Position numbers and translations under genes: made by a program
Assembly: GCA_030045295.1 (NCBI GenBank)
Contig: JASIGD010000422.1
Span: 1-6,013, forward strand
Direction: 5' to 3'
DNA: 6,013 bases
From: Streptosporangiaceae bacterium
GTDB taxonomy: Bacteria; Actinomycetota; Actinomycetes; Streptosporangiales; Streptosporangiaceae
The notes under the pieces: generated by a model
What the model saw: only the letters and a program-made list of their open reading frames with translations
What the model was told of the DNA's origin: nothing
Databases searched by the model: none
Shown here: one piece after another, positions 5,774 through 6,013 of the stretch
Numbering within the stretch: the first letter of the stretch is position 1
Layout of the letters: every line of letters begins with the position of its first letter

Positions 5774-5797
5774 GTTTGACCGAGCCCACGGGGGTAG
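5774..5797 (+). promoter_or_regulatory. Stress-sigma-type (SigB/SigF-like) promoter of the small hydrophobic gene
   Basis: GTTTGA (5774-5779) is followed after 12 bases by GGGTAG (5792-5797). This fits the general-stress sigma consensus GTTT with GGGTA, with 14 bases between the GTTT and GGGTA cores, as in Bacillus SigB and Streptomyces SigB-type promoters. It points toward the ATG at 5829 and would leave a leader of about 25 nt. TTGACC overlaps it at 5776-5781, but no good TAnnnT box lies at 16-18 bases, so the stress-type reading is preferred. Confidence 0.5.
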
Positions 5798-5828
5798 CTG
5801 AACAGCCAGTCCTCAGAAGGAGGCCTAA

Positions 5829-5960
5829 ATGCTGTTGATGATAATTGCCCTGCTGGTCATCCTGGCTGTCGCGGGCGCCGGATTCGCCCTTCACGTGCTG
5901 TGGTGGGTGGCCATCGCGGCGCTGATCATCTGGCTGCTTGGATTCATCTTCCGGCGGTAG
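5829..5960 (+). CDS. Small hydrophobic membrane protein, 43 aa (Lmo0937-like)
   Basis: A nearly ideal ribosome site AGGAGG (5818-5823) stands five bases before the ATG at 5829. The product has 43 residues and two hydrophobic stretches. The first is roughly MLLMIIALLVILAVAGAGFA, and the second runs from about 24 to 41 (LWWVAIAALIIWLLGFIF). They are split by a short turn with His22 and closed by two Arg. The ending WLLGFIF-RR resembles the Lmo0937-type small membrane proteins and the hydrophobic proteins of about 45-57 residues annotated in Streptomyces, several of which are linked to general stress. Both ends are expected in or near the membrane. No enzymatic role is expected. It is transcribed away from cobQ, probably from a stress-type promoter, and its end overlaps the convergent right-edge gene by 17 bp. 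Confidence 0.85.
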   Translation: MLLMIIALLVILAVAGAGFALHVLWWVAIAALIIWLLGFIFRR

Positions 5961-6013
5961 GCCGGACGAGCGCGACGAGGACCGCCAGGCCGACGGCGGC
6001 CACGGTGACCGCC
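5944..6013 (-). CDS. C-terminal fragment of a probable membrane protein (rest outside window)
   Basis: Reading the minus strand from the right edge to the TGA at 5946-5944 gives AVTVAAVGLAVLVALVRPTAGR. This is a hydrophobic helix followed by a short basic tail, with G or C in nearly every third codon position. It looks like the end of an integral membrane protein. Because cbiB/cobD (adenosylcobinamide-phosphate synthase, a membrane protein) is commonly found upstream of cobQ on the same strand in actinomycetes, that identity is a reasonable guess. Twenty-two residues cannot prove it. Confidence 0.45.
   Translation of the reverse strand, partial: AVTVAAVGLAVLVALVRPTAGR

Noticed and set aside
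5620..5828. A cobalamin riboswitch upstream of cobQ
   Set aside because: No B12-box-like sequence (GCCACTG type) was found on the minus strand here, and the predicted leaderless start leaves no room for one.
5573..5894. Two minus-strand open frames running through the repeat region upstream of cobQ
   Set aside because: Both translate the C/G-rich repeat into Pro/Arg/Gly-rich sequence and clash with cobQ or the small hydrophobic gene. No ribosome site supports them.

Overview
The window is very GC-rich, and its real genes use almost only G or C at third codon positions. It encodes a mycothiol-dependent-type enzyme (DinB/MDMPI fold), a cobyric acid synthase, and small hydrophobic and Ser/Pro/Ala-rich proteins. 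Together these point to a high-GC actinomycete (Streptomyces or Streptosporangiales-like). The sequence alone does not place it more precisely.

Layout, left to right. (1) At 2-643 on the plus strand lies the 3' part of a membrane-anchored protein: one membrane helix, a long Ser/Pro/Ala-rich linker and a C-terminal beta-rich domain. It converges on, and overlaps by 11 bp, the end of (2) a minus-strand gene run from 3961 down to 633: a mycothiol-dependent maleylpyruvate isomerase-like protein, a VOC (glyoxalase-fold) protein, an ADP-ribosylglycohydrolase and a PfkB sugar kinase. Spacing is tight throughout: 14 nt between the first two, direct abutment at the VOC/glycohydrolase joint, and a GTGA start/stop overlap before the kinase. 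A promoter-like TTGACC-N18-TAGGGT stands 48 nt upstream of the first start codon, with an inverted repeat in the leader. (3) cobQ fills 4096-5619 on the minus strand and has a promoter placed so that its transcript would be leaderless. (4) A 209-nt divergent intergenic region (5620-5828) holds a diverged tandem repeat of 65-bp period. Outside the repeat on one side is a stress-sigma-type promoter for (5) a 43-residue hydrophobic membrane protein at 5829-5960 on the plus strand. (6) The right edge carries the last codons of a minus-strand gene ending in a hydrophobic helix, possibly the cobalamin gene cbiB/cobD.

Functionally, the glycohydrolase and kinase look like the actinobacterial counterparts of the uncharacterised E. 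coli YegU-YegV pair. A plausible but unproven scheme is cleavage of an N- or O-ribosyl or ADP-ribosyl compound, then phosphorylation of the released sugar. The VOC and mycothiol-type enzymes would handle a reactive electrophile in the same transcript.

The most unusual point is the VOC/glycohydrolase joint. The family's conserved N-terminus (GALYGLAIGDALG) is encoded in frame upstream of the only ATG, but no ATG, GTG or TTG precedes it before an in-frame stop. The VOC stop codon sits in a CTC-TGA-C context, and a +1 shift there would join the VOC protein directly to the full-length glycohydrolase. That is either an unusual decoding event, a non-canonical start, a decayed start, or a sequence error.
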